NCBI RefSeq assembly: GCF_048269565.1
Contig: NZ_JBLXIK010000001.1
Location: 496,001 to 560,000, forward strand
Reading direction: 5' to 3'
From: Maricaulis sp048269565
GTDB taxonomy: Bacteria > Pseudomonadota > Alphaproteobacteria > Caulobacterales > Maricaulaceae
DNA length: 64,000 nt
How positions within the stretch are numbered: position 1 is the stretch's first letter; each line of letters begins with the position of its first letter. Shown piece by piece: positions 27,414 to 36,544 of this stretch. Made by a program: the position numbers and the translations under genes. A model generated the notes under the pieces. It searched no databases and had not been told where the DNA came from. It saw only the letters and a program-made list of their open reading frames with translations.

Positions 27414-27740
27414 ATGATCACGATCCGCAGCCCATATCCTGTCCCGACCCTGACCAACCGGCATATCGAGCCGGCCGGTTCGGCTCGCGGGTCGAATGAT
27501 CGTCAGCCGCGGCAGGACCGCGCCCAAGCTCCTGTCCCGACCCCACACGTTGCCGCGACCCGCTCGCAGCCGCATGTGCGGGCGCAGGTCGCCCCGGCTG
27601 AGCTTATCGTCCAGATCATCTCCGGAGCGCCGCGCCGCGGCATCCGGGCCGAGACCAGCGAGCAGGCCCGCTATCGCCGCGCCTACCAGGATGCGGCACA
27701 AAAAAGCGCGCCGCCCCCGATGTGGGAGCGACGCGCCTGA
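27414..27740 (+). CDS. Small hypothetical protein, Arg/Pro/Ala-rich
   Basis: This 108-residue basic protein of no recognised family has a good ribosome-binding site (GAGGG, seven bases before the ATG). It is mostly low-complexity and probably disordered at residues 15–65, with a short helical region near the end (TSEQARYRRAYQDAAQK). Its stop overlaps the start of a 27-codon frame. The opposite strand also has a long frame (27288–27842) judged a shadow. It is supported mainly by the site and the coupled neighbour. Confidence 0.5.
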   Translation: MITIRSPYPVPTLTNRHIEPAGSARGSNDRQPRQDRAQAPVPTPHVAATRSQPHVRAQVAPAELIVQIISGAPRRGIRAETSEQARYRRAYQDAAQKSAPPPMWERRA

Positions 27741-27823
27741 TGCTGAGCAGTGAAACCCTTCACCGCCTGGGCTTCTGGTGCGACGCCGCGATTGGCGCCG
27801 CACTGGTCTTCGTGCTGCTTTAG
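27740..27823 (+). CDS. Putative 27-residue membrane microprotein
   Basis: The ATG overlaps the upstream stop (TGATG). The frame encodes 27 residues: a polar start (MLSSETLHRLG) and a hydrophobic helix ending AAIGAALVFVLL. Such a single-pass micropeptide would insert in the inner membrane. Its stop overlaps the stop of the minus-strand four-helix membrane protein gene. There is no homology evidence; the coupling and the membrane-helix composition are the support. Confidence 0.4.
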   Translation: MLSSETLHRLGFWCDAAIGAALVFVLL

Positions 27824-28329
27824 GCTTCGCCGCCGACCGCAAGGTCGCGCCGCGCGGCCACCACAGTCACCACGAAGCCGCCAACTGTATCCATCAGCGT
27901 CATCAGGGTGAGCAGGAAGAAGGCCGATGTGCCGAACTTCCCGACCAGCAGGAAAAGCGCCATCGCGACAACGAAAACCAGCATGGACAGACCATGATTG
28001 ATAATGGTCGCTGTGCCCGACCCGGCCGCCTTGATCTGCTCGACAAACAGACACAGCATGCCAAGGATCACGATCAGATCGCCCAGGGGCAGTGCCCACT
28101 GGCCTGACGCCATCGGAATATGGAAAACCGGCCCGTTGAGGGCGGTAACCATTGAAGCCTGGTCAGCGCCACCGAGCGTGAAGGCAATAATCACATAGAC
28201 AATGACCGGAACGGTCATCAGTGGAAATACATTGAACATCGAACTCTTCCCCTTGGCAGGACCGCCTCGCTGTGCGCGATTGGCAGCCATCATACCCAAC
28301 ATTACACCGTTATCCCCGCCACCTGACAT
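27820..28329 (-). CDS. Four-helix membrane protein of unknown function
   Basis: This 169-residue protein has a Gly/Ser/Met-rich N-terminus (MSGGGDNGVMLGMMAANRAQ) and four predicted membrane helices (about 36–58, 80–100, 105–125, 130–155). GAGGA lies seven bases before the ATG, so this start is preferred over an in-frame ATG 48 bases upstream. It sits ten bases downstream of the GT2 gene on the same strand and may be co-transcribed. I recognise no family. Confidence 0.8.
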   Translation of the reverse strand: MSGGGDNGVMLGMMAANRAQRGGPAKGKSSMFNVFPLMTVPVIVYVIIAFTLGGADQASMVTALNGPVFHIPMASGQWALPLGDLIVILGMLCLFVEQIKAAGSGTATIINHGLSMLVFVVAMALFLLVGKFGTSAFFLLTLMTLMDTVGGFVVTVVAARRDLAVGGEA

Positions 28330-28339
28330 AATCAGATCC

Positions 28340-29077
28340 TCACAATAACTCGTCTGAACCGCGCGGATTCCGCGCACGCGAATTTAACCACATCATTCCC
28401 ATCATGTCTGTCAAAGAGGCGAAAAGACGGCCAAAATTCGTATATTTCGACGCGCCGATGGTGCGATGACGATGGCTGACCGGCCTGAATTCGCACAGAT
28501 AACCCTCGCGATTCATCAGCGCCGGCAGGAAGCGATGCTGGTGATCGAAGAAGGGAAGCTCCAGATAAGCCTGCCGTTTGAAGGCCTTGAGACCGCAGCC
28601 CGTATCATTGCAATTATCGTTGAGCATGCGCTTGCGGATGCCATTGCCGAAACGCGAGGCGAACTTCTTCCAGGCTGAATCCTGGCGGTTCTGGCTCCGG
28701 TCGCCCCCGACAAGCGCCAGATTTTCCGGCGCATCGGCGCGGGTCAGGGCATCAATCACGATCGGCAGTCCGTCCGGCGGGTTCTGGCCGTCGCCGTCCA
28801 GCGTCGCGACAATCGCGCCGCGGGCATGCATCACGCCCGTTCGAACAGAGCGCGACTGGCCGGCATTGTGGCGATGTCCGATCACCCGCAACATCGGCAA
28901 TTCGCCTTTGGCCGCGATCAGTTCTTCCCGCGTTCCGTCGGTCGAGCAATCATCAACGAAGAGGATCTCGAAATTGCGCCCCGCGAGCGCCTCGGCAATT
29001 TCACGCGCCAGCGGCACGACATTGCCAGCCTCGTTATAGGCGGGCACAACGACGGAGATATCAGGGGTTTGGCTCAT
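28340..29077 (-). CDS. Glycosyltransferase family 2 (dolichol-phosphate-mannose-synthase-like)
   Basis: This 245-residue GT-A enzyme starts ISVVVPAYNEAGNVVPLARE. The nucleotide-sugar site FVDDCSTDGT, the metal-binding ATLDGDGQNPPDG (DxD-like) and the acceptor-side GCGLKAFKR are visible. Such enzymes transfer a sugar to polyprenyl phosphate, providing donors for membrane GT-C enzymes like the GT39 gene transcribed divergently from it. There is no C-terminal membrane helix pair, so it is peripheral. Confidence 0.93.
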   Translation of the reverse strand: MSQTPDISVVVPAYNEAGNVVPLAREIAEALAGRNFEILFVDDCSTDGTREELIAAKGELPMLRVIGHRHNAGQSRSVRTGVMHARGAIVATLDGDGQNPPDGLPIVIDALTRADAPENLALVGGDRSQNRQDSAWKKFASRFGNGIRKRMLNDNCNDTGCGLKAFKRQAYLELPFFDHQHRFLPALMNREGYLCEFRPVSHRHRTIGASKYTNFGRLFASLTDMMGMMWLNSRARNPRGSDELL

Positions 29078-29179
29078 AAGGATTTCTGCTTGCGCTTGCG
29101 GAAAACGGGGTCTGCTTTACATACGCGTCTAGCACATGACGCGAGGGGTTTCACAGCCCCGCGACCATTGGAGACTTTC

Positions 29180-31072
29180 ATGGCCGAGCTGGCGAAGGGA
29201 ATTCGCGCCTATATCATCATCGGCTTGCTGGCAGCCCTCTCGGCGCTGGCCGGCATTTTCACCATGCCGGCGCTCGACCGCGACGAAAGCCGCTTCGCCC
29301 AGGCGACAGCGCAAATGCTCGAAAGCGGCGATTTCGTCCGCATCAATTTTCTCGACGAGGAACGCAACAAGAAGCCCGTCGGCATTCACTGGATGCAGGC
29401 CGCCAGCGTCGCCGCCTTCTCCAGCGCCGAGGCGCGCGAGATCTGGGCCTACCGCCTGCCCTCCCTACTGGGCGTGATCCTGGCGGCACTGGCCTGTTTC
29501 TGGGGCGGACAGAGGCTGATCGGACGCGAGGCGGCCTTTGCCGGTGCGGCCCTGTTTGCGGTCACTGTCCTGCTGGGCATTGAAGGCGGCATCGCCAAGA
29601 CCGACGCGATGCTGGTGGGCTGCACGACGCTGGCGATGGCGGCGTTGGCGAATTTGCGCTTTGGCGCGGGCGGCCGGAAGACCGCGATCATCTTCTGGTT
29701 CGCCATCGGCCTGGGCGCGCTGATCAAGGGGCCGGTGACGCCGATGGCCGCCGGGCTGGCGCTGATCGTGTTGTTCATCTGGGAGCGCAAGGCGCGCTGG
29801 ATGAAGCCGCTATTGTTCTGGCCCGGCCCGCTTCTGGCTATTGCCATGGTCCTGCCCTGGCTGATCTCGATCCAGATCGCCACCGATGGGGGTTTCCTGC
29901 GCCAGGCGATCGGCGATGACATGGCCCCCAAACTGGTCGGCGCGGCGGAACGCCATGGCGGCATGTTCGGCTATCACCTCCTTCTGCTGCCCCTGCTCTT
30001 CTTCCCCGCCATCCTCTTCCTGATCCCCGGTGCCGGACGCGTCGCCAATGCCCTGCGCGGCAAGGACAGCGATCAGGCTGCCGCCGCCGCACGCTTCCTC
30101 CTCGCCTGGGCGGTCCCGGTCTGGCTGGTGTTCGAAATCCTGCCGACCAAGCTGCCGCACTACGTCCTGCCCGCCTACCCCGCCCTCGCCCTGATTGCGG
30201 GCTGGGGATTGATGGAACTCGCCAAGGCTGCCGCCTGGCAGAAATGGGTCAGCTGGGGATTGTTTGCCTTTGCCGGGCTGGTGTTCGCGATCGTGATGCC
30301 GGTGCTGTTTGTCGTCTATGGCAATAATGCCAGCTGGGATGCGGTGCGGCTTTCGCTGGGCGGGTTTGAGGGCGGCTTCCAGCTCGGGCTTGATCCCGCG
30401 ACGGCAGCGATTGTTTTCCTCACGGCCGCGATCTTCGCCGGGCTGAGCGGTGCGGCGCTTATGGCGGCGCGTGGACGCTCGCTGGTGCTGATGCTGTGCC
30501 TTGCCGTCACCGCCGGTCTCGGCTGGCAGGTGATGGCGCGCGGCGCTGCGGCCCCCAACGCCTATGCAGTCCGTCTCGCCGATCAGGTGCGCGCCGCACG
30601 CAGCTATTCGCAGACCATCGCCGGCATCGCGCCGGGCGATATCGTCACCGCGTCGTCCTACACCGAACCGAGCTTGGTCTTCTCGCTGGGCACGGACACG
30701 ATGCTGGGCTCGGCGGAGGAGGCGCTGGCCTTCGCGGAGGGCCGTCAAGACCCGACGATGCTGGTGCTCGACCTTTCGCGGGACGACCAGCTCAAGGCCG
30801 ACCTCCTTGCCACTGGCCGCACCGCGTTCGAGATTGCCGAGGAAATCACTGAGAATAGCTGGAGACCGGAATTCGCGTCTGCGGCGCCGATTGAGCCACC
30901 TTGGGCGAGCGCTGATCGCGAGAGACGCGCCCGACTGAGTTGGACTGAACGGCTACAAGTGTGCCACTTGAGCCTCGCCTCCGGGACCAACTATTCCCGC
31001 GGTGACGAGACAGTGTTGGCCATATTCTTCACTCGCTGCCTGCCGGAGCTCCCCAATGACCCGCAAGATTGA
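29180..31072 (+). CDS. Glycosyltransferase family 39 (ArnT/PMT-like)
   Basis: This 630-residue GT-C membrane enzyme has about 11–13 helices. The catalytic loop MPALDRDESRFAQATAQMLE carries the conserved Asp-Glu pair and is followed by NKKPVGIHW, the hallmark of ArnT-like transferases. It moves a sugar from a polyprenyl phosphate to lipid A, glycan or protein at the outer face of the inner membrane. The start at 29180 follows GGAG; an in-frame extension across the GT2 gene is rejected. The last ~70 residues are charged and less codon-biased. It overlaps the next gene by 17 bases. Confidence 0.92.
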   Translation: MAELAKGIRAYIIIGLLAALSALAGIFTMPALDRDESRFAQATAQMLESGDFVRINFLDEERNKKPVGIHWMQAASVAAFSSAEAREIWAYRLPSLLGVILAALACFWGGQRLIGREAAFAGAALFAVTVLLGIEGGIAKTDAMLVGCTTLAMAALANLRFGAGGRKTAIIFWFAIGLGALIKGPVTPMAAGLALIVLFIWERKARWMKPLLFWPGPLLAIAMVLPWLISIQIATDGGFLRQAIGDDMAPKLVGAAERHGGMFGYHLLLLPLLFFPAILFLIPGAGRVANALRGKDSDQAAAAARFLLAWAVPVWLVFEILPTKLPHYVLPAYPALALIAGWGLMELAKAAAWQKWVSWGLFAFAGLVFAIVMPVLFVVYGNNASWDAVRLSLGGFEGGFQLGLDPATAAIVFLTAAIFAGLSGAALMAARGRSLVLMLCLAVTAGLGWQVMARGAAAPNAYAVRLADQVRAARSYSQTIAGIAPGDIVTASSYTEPSLVFSLGTDTMLGSAEEALAFAEGRQDPTMLVLDLSRDDQLKADLLATGRTAFEIAEEITENSWRPEFASAAPIEPPWASADRERRARLSWTERLQVCHLSLASGTNYSRGDETVLAIFFTRCLPELPNDPQD

Positions 31073-31964
31073 AATCGTTGAAGTCGGGCCACGCGATGGC
31101 CTGCAGAATGATCCGGTCCTGCTTTCGACCGAGCTGAAAATCGAATTCATCTCGCGGCTGATCGATGCCGGGGTCAACCGGATGGAGGCGGCGAGCTTTG
31201 TCCATCCCAAACTGGTGCCGGCGATGGCCGACAGTGCCGAGGTGATGGCGCTGGCACCAAGGCTCGACGGGGTGAAATATATCGGGCTGGCGCTCAATGA
31301 GCGCGGCCTGCGGCGGGCGCTCGAGGCCGGCTGCGACGAGATCAATTATGTCATGGTCGCCTCGCCCGGCTTTGGCCTCAGGAACCAGAACGCCACGCCG
31401 GAGCAGACCGCCGACCTGTTCGACAAGATCGCCATCCTCGCCCATGACGAGGGCGTGCCGGTTTCGGTGACGGTGTCGGTGGCGTTCGGTGATCCCTTCG
31501 ATGGCGAGGTCGATCCGAAGATCCTCGGCGAGCTGGCGGCGCGGGCCAGGGCGGCGGGCGCCTGCGAGTTTGCGCTGGGTGATACGATTGGCGTCGCCGA
31601 TCCGTGGAGCGTGCGCAAGGCGCTCGATATCGTGCGGGCGCAGAGCGGCGATATGCGGCTGCGGATGCATTTCCACAACACGCGCAACACCGCGATGGCG
31701 AATATCGCCGCGGCGGTCGATGCCGGCATCGATGTAATCGATGCCTCGTGCGGCGGGATTGGCGGCTGTCCGTTTGCGCCGGCGGCGACGGGCAATGTCG
31801 CGACGGAAGACGTGGTTTACATGCTCGAACGCGGCGGGTTCGAGACCGGGATCGACCTTGACCGCATGATCGCGACGGCGAAATGGCTGGAGGATGTAGC
31901 GCTGAAACACCCCGTCGACTCAGCCCTCAAGCGCGCCGGCGGATTTCCGAAACCTCAGGCCTGA
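31056..31964 (+). CDS. Hydroxymethylglutaryl-CoA lyase
   Basis: This 302-residue TIM-barrel enzyme of the HMG-CoA lyase (MvaB/HMGL) family cleaves HMG-CoA to acetyl-CoA and acetoacetate in leucine breakdown. Key motifs are EVGPRDGLQND (catalytic Arg-Asp), MRLRMHFHNTRNTAMAN (metal-binding His-x-His region) and SCGGIGGCPFAPAATGNVAT (the catalytic Cys loop). The start lies inside the 3' end of the GT39 gene. No other leucine-catabolic gene is nearby. Confidence 0.95.
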   Translation: MTRKIEIVEVGPRDGLQNDPVLLSTELKIEFISRLIDAGVNRMEAASFVHPKLVPAMADSAEVMALAPRLDGVKYIGLALNERGLRRALEAGCDEINYVMVASPGFGLRNQNATPEQTADLFDKIAILAHDEGVPVSVTVSVAFGDPFDGEVDPKILGELAARARAAGACEFALGDTIGVADPWSVRKALDIVRAQSGDMRLRMHFHNTRNTAMANIAAAVDAGIDVIDASCGGIGGCPFAPAATGNVATEDVVYMLERGGFETGIDLDRMIATAKWLEDVALKHPVDSALKRAGGFPKPQA

Positions 31965-32860
31965 TCGTCGCCATCGCCGCGCGCAACGCGCATCCGGCCG
32001 CGAAGCGACAGCCAGACGACGCGCACCCAGATCGCGCCATAGATCGGAACGATGGCCACAATCGTCGCCAGCCGCTGCAGCGGACCGGGATAGAATTTCC
32101 AGAAATATTTGACGAAGCCCGCCGCCTTGTGGGTCTCGACCCGCATCGGGCTGGACCGGCTGGTGCCACCAAAATGCAGGATATCGACGCGCGGCTCGAA
32201 CCAGACCTCGCCGCCGGCCTCGCGAACAGTGCGGCAGATATCGATATCCTCGACATGCAGGAAATAGCGCTCGTCAAAACCGCCAATGGCAAGGAAATCC
32301 GCCTTGCGCATCATCAGGGCGGCGCCCGACACGGTCGGTACACGCACCATCGTCTCCGGCAGTTCCCGGCGTTCCCAGTGCAGGCTTTGCAGGCCGGGTA
32401 TCAGGCGGTCGAGACGCAGGAAGCTGACAGCGGCCGTGTACGGGGTGAGCTCGCCGCGCCGTCCACCGGCCTGTTCGCTGCCATCCTGGTTGAGGATACG
32501 CGCACCGATGATCCAGGGCTGCTGTGTCGCCGCCAGCGCCGACTGCTTGAGCTGAAGGGCCGAGCCCGGCGCGAGGATGGCATCGGGATTGAGAAACAGG
32601 ACCAGCTCTCCGCTCGCGGCCCGGGCGCCGATATTGCAGCCCCTGGAGAAGCCGAGATTGGCATCCGTTTCGATCAGGACAAATTCGGGATGAGATGCCG
32701 CCAGCTCGCGCAGGCCCTGCACCACGTCGGGCGGGTTTTCGTGGCTGACCATCACGAACTCGTCGACACCGGGCGCGGCCAGCACAGCGGTGACCGCCTC
32801 CATGAGATGCGGGCCGGTCATCCAGGAAACGGTGACGACACTGAGACGGGTCTGGCTCAT
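31955..32860 (-). CDS. Glycosyltransferase family 2 (rhamnosyltransferase-like)
   Basis: This 301-residue GT-A enzyme starts SVVTVSWMTGPHLMEAV and has NIGARAASGELVLFLNPDA (DxD region) and GGFDERYFLHVEDIDICRTV, as in rhamnosyl and other O-antigen-type transferases. A hydrophobic stretch near the C-terminus (about 265–290) may touch the membrane. It follows the O-antigen ligase gene with a 4-bp overlap and converges on the HMG-CoA lyase with a 10-bp overlap of coding ends. The start at 32860 excludes an extension through the ligase gene. Confidence 0.92.
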   Translation of the reverse strand: MSQTRLSVVTVSWMTGPHLMEAVTAVLAAPGVDEFVMVSHENPPDVVQGLRELAASHPEFVLIETDANLGFSRGCNIGARAASGELVLFLNPDAILAPGSALQLKQSALAATQQPWIIGARILNQDGSEQAGGRRGELTPYTAAVSFLRLDRLIPGLQSLHWERRELPETMVRVPTVSGAALMMRKADFLAIGGFDERYFLHVEDIDICRTVREAGGEVWFEPRVDILHFGGTSRSSPMRVETHKAAGFVKYFWKFYPGPLQRLATIVAIVPIYGAIWVRVVWLSLRGRMRVARGDGDDQA

Positions 32861-34071
32861 CGAGCGGGCTTCCGGGCACCGAGAAAAAGAACAGCAGTCG
32901 CCGCCAGGGCGGCGGCGGCCTGATGCCACTCTTGCCATGCACCATAGGAGAAAAGAACCAGGCAGACATAGGTGACCAGCACCCAGGCCGCTGCGACTGC
33001 CTGGTCCCGGCTCAATCTTGGCGCACTCGCAATGCGCCCCCCGAGGAAGATCAGCGCACAAGACAACAGCACCGCGCCTATGAGGCCTGTCTCTAACCAG
33101 ACCTGCAGACTGGCGTTGTGCGGGTGAAGTGGCAGCCTCTCAATCTGAAGACCGGCCAGCTCCATCTCGCCGTTCAGCGGTCGCGATGCGTCCAGCCCGT
33201 ATCCGAACAGCGGTTTTTCCCGGATGAGCTCATTGACATAGGTCCAGATCTCCAGGCGCCAGACCCACGAGAGCGGCAAGAAGTCGCGCAAGGCCGGCGG
33301 GATCGCCGCAATCAGCCCCGGCAGCACCACGGGAACGGTCATGACGCCGCCGGCAACAAGTCCGAAAAGACCCGCAATCATGCGGCGGGGCCAGAATGCG
33401 GTCACGACCGCAGCGATGCCGCCGGACACGAAAGCAACCGCATTGACCTCGGTCCCGAAACTAATGGCGGCCACGGCGGTTAACAGCATCACCGCCACGC
33501 CCACGACCAGCCCGCCTGCGCGATATGCGATCAGGGCGGCCGGGCCGGCGAGCAGCAAGAGCGGCACGGTCGCGTGGCCGAGACCGCGATTGACATAATT
33601 CATCACATGCGCTTCCGGCAGCCCATCATAGCCCTCCACCGCGACCTTGTAGGCACGCGTCATGGCGCCGCCGGTCAGGCTCTCGGCGAGCAGGAACAGG
33701 CCCAGCGCGATCACCAGGAAGATAATCGATGCCTCGGTGCGGACCTGCCAGCGGCCGCGCAGGCCGCCGATCCGCAAGACCAGCAGGACATAGAGCGGGA
33801 TGCCGATCAGCGTCTTGGGCAGTTGTTCCGGATTGTCATAGGGCGACCAAAGAAAGCTGATCCCGACCCAGGCCAGAAAGAGACCGGCGAAGACGAGCGA
33901 CATCGACACCGCGCGCGGCCGCCAGAACCTGGGATCGACGGGAAAGGCGATGATCGCCAGCAGCACCAGAAAGGGCGGCAACAGGCCGGCACCGGCGATG
34001 GACCAGGGCAAGGCAAGGACGAAGGCAAGGACCGCCACCCAGCCGACCCTGCCTTGCCCCTTCGCCATCAT
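32857..34071 (-). CDS. O-antigen ligase family protein (Wzy/WaaL-like)
   Basis: This protein of about 404 residues has about 11 membrane helices and the Wzy_C domain near the middle, with the periplasmic loop motif FGYGLDASRPLNG and the ligase-type HPHNASLQVWLETGLIGA (catalytic-region His). It would ligate or polymerise undecaprenyl-linked glycan at the periplasmic face. ATG 34071 is preferred for the AGGCGG site; an upstream GTG at 34089 is in frame. It is 19 bases downstream of thrS on the same strand. Confidence 0.9.
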   Translation of the reverse strand: MMAKGQGRVGWVAVLAFVLALPWSIAGAGLLPPFLVLLAIIAFPVDPRFWRPRAVSMSLVFAGLFLAWVGISFLWSPYDNPEQLPKTLIGIPLYVLLVLRIGGLRGRWQVRTEASIIFLVIALGLFLLAESLTGGAMTRAYKVAVEGYDGLPEAHVMNYVNRGLGHATVPLLLLAGPAALIAYRAGGLVVGVAVMLLTAVAAISFGTEVNAVAFVSGGIAAVVTAFWPRRMIAGLFGLVAGGVMTVPVVLPGLIAAIPPALRDFLPLSWVWRLEIWTYVNELIREKPLFGYGLDASRPLNGEMELAGLQIERLPLHPHNASLQVWLETGLIGAVLLSCALIFLGGRIASAPRLSRDQAVAAAWVLVTYVCLVLFSYGAWQEWHQAAAALAATAVLFLGARKPAR

Positions 34072-34090
34072 TGGTGCCGCCTGCCTCACA

Positions 34091-36025
34091 TCAGCCGCGC
34101 TTCAGGTCGGGTGCGCGGGCATCCTCGCACAGGCGCGTGATCGCCTCGGCCAGCGGCAGGACCTCCTGCTTCTTGCCCTCTTCGCCGAGGAAGCGCAGGG
34201 CGAGCGTGCCCTCCTCCGCTTCCTTGCGGCCAATCACGGCAATCACCGGGATCTTGCCGACCGAGTGTTCGCGAACCTTGTAGTTGATCTTCTCATTGCG
34301 AAGATCGGTCTCGGCATTCAGGCCTGCAGCTTTCATAGCGGCGAGAACCTGTTCGGCATAGGGATCGGCGTCCGAGGTGATCGTCGCGATCACGACCTGG
34401 CGCGGCGCCAGCCAGAAGGGCAGCTTGCCGGCATAGTTTTCCAGCAACACACCGAGGAAACGCTCCAGCGAGCCGAGCACGGCACGGTGCAGCATCACCG
34501 GACGATGCTTGTCATTATCGTCGCCGATAAAGTGGGCATCGAGGCGTTCGGGCAGGTTGAAATCGCACTGGATCGTGCCCGTCTGCCATTCACGGCCGAT
34601 CGCATCCTTGACGACAAAATCCAGCTTGGGACCATAAAACGCGCCATCGCCGGGATTGTATTCGAAATCGAGGCCGGACGCCTCGGCTGCCGTGCGCAGC
34701 GCCGCCTCGGCCTTGTCCCAGACCTCGTCGGCGCCGACGCGCTGCTCCGGACGATCAGCAAACTTGACCCGCGGTTCCTCGAAGCCGAAATCGGCATAGA
34801 CCGACTTCAGCAATTCACAGAACGCCTTCACCTCGTCGACAATCTGGTCGACGGTGCAGAAAATATGGGCGTCGTCCTGAACGAAGCCGCGCACGCGCAT
34901 CAGTCCATGCAGCGAGCCGGATGGCTCATAGCGGTGACAGGAGCCGAACTCGGCCAGGCGCAGCGGCAGGTCGCGATAGGATTTCTGGCCCTGGTTGAAG
35001 ACCTGGACATGGCAGGGACAATTCATCGGCTTCACGGCCAGGATTTTCTCTTCCTGGTCGATCGAGGAGATGAACATGTTCTCGCGATACTTGTCCCAAT
35101 GGCCCGAGGCTTCCCAGAATTTCCGGTCCATCAGCTGCGGCGTGCGGATTTCCTGATAGCCGGAGGCTTCCAGGCGCCGGCGCATATAGCTCGTCACCGT
35201 GCGATAGAGACGCCAGCCGGCCGGGTGCCAGAAGACCTGGCCCTGGGCTTCTTCCTGGAAATGGAACAATTCCATCTGGCGGCCGAGACGGCGGTGATCG
35301 CGTTTCTCGGCCTCTTCCAGGCGGAAAAGATGCGCCTTGAGCTGTTTGTCATCGGCCCAGGCCGTGCCGTAGATGCGCTGCAGCATGGCATTGCGGTGGT
35401 CGCCGCGCCAATAGGCACCGGCGACCTTCATCAGCTTGAAGGCCTTGCCGATCTTGCCCGTCGAGGGCAGGTGCGGCCCGCGGCACAGGTCGAACCACTC
35501 GCCCTGGCGATAGATCGTGATCGTTTCGCTCTCGGGCAGATCGCGGATCAGCTCGGCCTTGTAGGTCTCACCCATTTTCTCGAACAGGGCGATGGCGGCA
35601 TCGCGCTCCATCTCCTCGCGCTCGAAGGGCAGGTCGGCATCGACGATCTCGGCCATGCGCTTTTCGATCGCGGCGAAATCCTCGGTCGAGAAAGGCTCGT
35701 CGCGGGCGAAATCATAATAGAAGCCGTCCTCGATCGAGGGACCGATCGTGACTTGCGTGCCGGGGAAGAGCTCCTGCACCGCCTGGGCGAGAATATGCGC
35801 CGTATCGTGGCGGATAACCTCGAGCGCTTCGTCATCCTTTCGCGTCACCAGCGAAACCGAGCAGCTGCCGGGCAGCGGCCGCATCAAATCCCAGTCATCG
35901 CCATTCACCTTGGCGATCACCGCAACCTTGGCGAGGGATTTCGAGATGTCCTCGGCCAGATCCATCGGCGTGGCGCCATCGGGCAATTCGCGGCTGGAGC
36001 CATCGGGAAGCGTAATATTGATCAT
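34091..36025 (-). CDS. thrS: Threonyl-tRNA synthetase
   Basis: This 644-residue class II synthetase begins with the TGS domain (MINITLPDGSSRELPDGATP), then the editing domain with HDTAHILAQAVQELFP, the catalytic core (MNCPCHVQVFNQG with a zinc-binding Cys, LRLAEFGSCHRYEPSG motif 2) and the C-terminal anticodon-binding domain. It charges tRNA-Thr and edits mischarged Ser. An AAGGA site precedes ATG 36025; the extension to 36118 overlaps yidD and is not used. It overlaps the yidD stop by four bases. Confidence 0.97.
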   Translation of the reverse strand: MINITLPDGSSRELPDGATPMDLAEDISKSLAKVAVIAKVNGDDWDLMRPLPGSCSVSLVTRKDDEALEVIRHDTAHILAQAVQELFPGTQVTIGPSIEDGFYYDFARDEPFSTEDFAAIEKRMAEIVDADLPFEREEMERDAAIALFEKMGETYKAELIRDLPESETITIYRQGEWFDLCRGPHLPSTGKIGKAFKLMKVAGAYWRGDHRNAMLQRIYGTAWADDKQLKAHLFRLEEAEKRDHRRLGRQMELFHFQEEAQGQVFWHPAGWRLYRTVTSYMRRRLEASGYQEIRTPQLMDRKFWEASGHWDKYRENMFISSIDQEEKILAVKPMNCPCHVQVFNQGQKSYRDLPLRLAEFGSCHRYEPSGSLHGLMRVRGFVQDDAHIFCTVDQIVDEVKAFCELLKSVYADFGFEEPRVKFADRPEQRVGADEVWDKAEAALRTAAEASGLDFEYNPGDGAFYGPKLDFVVKDAIGREWQTGTIQCDFNLPERLDAHFIGDDNDKHRPVMLHRAVLGSLERFLGVLLENYAGKLPFWLAPRQVVIATITSDADPYAEQVLAAMKAAGLNAETDLRNEKINYKVREHSVGKIPVIAVIGRKEAEEGTLALRFLGEEGKKQEVLPLAEAITRLCEDARAPDLKRG

Positions 36026-36396
36026 TGGTCTACGTCCTTGTCGTCGGCGCGGCCTGCCGGCGGAAGCGGGTCCGAAGTGTCGAGCATCGGGCGGGATCTG
36101 AAACGCCAGACCGCCCACCAGGGCACCTGCGTGCGAACAGTCGGGGCCGGATCGAAGCCATGGCTCCCACCCGGACGGCAGCGTCCAAGCCGACCAAAGG
36201 TCAGCCAGAAGCCGCGCCAGCCACCCTGGGCGCGGATCGCCTCGATACCATAGGCCGAACAGGTCGGCTCATGGCGGCACCGCACGCCAAAGGCGTAGAA
36301 GACCGGTGACAGGCTGTATTGATAGACGCGGATCGCGCCAACCATCAGCCATCCCATCGGCCCCTTGGCCTTGTTTATCCCGTCGCTCGAACGCAT
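36022..36396 (-). CDS. yidD: Membrane protein insertion efficiency factor YidD
   Basis: This 124-residue protein carries the YidD motif set: YQYSLSPVFYAFGVRCRHEP, TCSAYGIEAIRAQGG and GRCRPGGSHGFDP. It assists YidC-dependent insertion of membrane proteins. The core is about 70 residues; the remaining C-terminal 45 are an extra basic/acidic tail often seen in alphaproteobacteria. It is coupled to thrS by ATGA overlap, and a NifU-like gene lies upstream on the same strand. Confidence 0.93.
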   Translation of the reverse strand: MRSSDGINKAKGPMGWLMVGAIRVYQYSLSPVFYAFGVRCRHEPTCSAYGIEAIRAQGGWRGFWLTFGRLGRCRPGGSHGFDPAPTVRTQVPWWAVWRFRSRPMLDTSDPLPPAGRADDKDVDQ

Positions 36397-36544
36397 TTGG
36401 ATTCAAGCCTTTTAACGCCGCACCGCGCCCTGTCCACTGTCGAGATGAGAGGCGCGCGGCCGGCCGCATTGAAATGAGGTTGGGTTTGTCTGCTTTTTCC
36501 GGGCTGTCCGCTTCATCCTGCCGGCTGGGCAGGTACGAACAACC

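Noticed and set aside
27288..27842. 184-codon minus-strand frame opposite the small hypothetical gene
   Set aside because: No start context and Arg-rich shadow composition; the plus-strand gene has a good ribosome-binding site.
28826..29179. In-frame N-terminal extension of the GT39 protein
   Set aside because: It runs through the divergent GT2 gene; the ATG at 29180 has a GGAG site and opens the first membrane helix.
30850..31072. Possible frameshift at the 3' end of the GT39 gene
   Set aside because: The C-terminus looks unusual, but a family-like end (NYSRGDETVLAIF) is still read in the same frame, so the gene is treated as intact.
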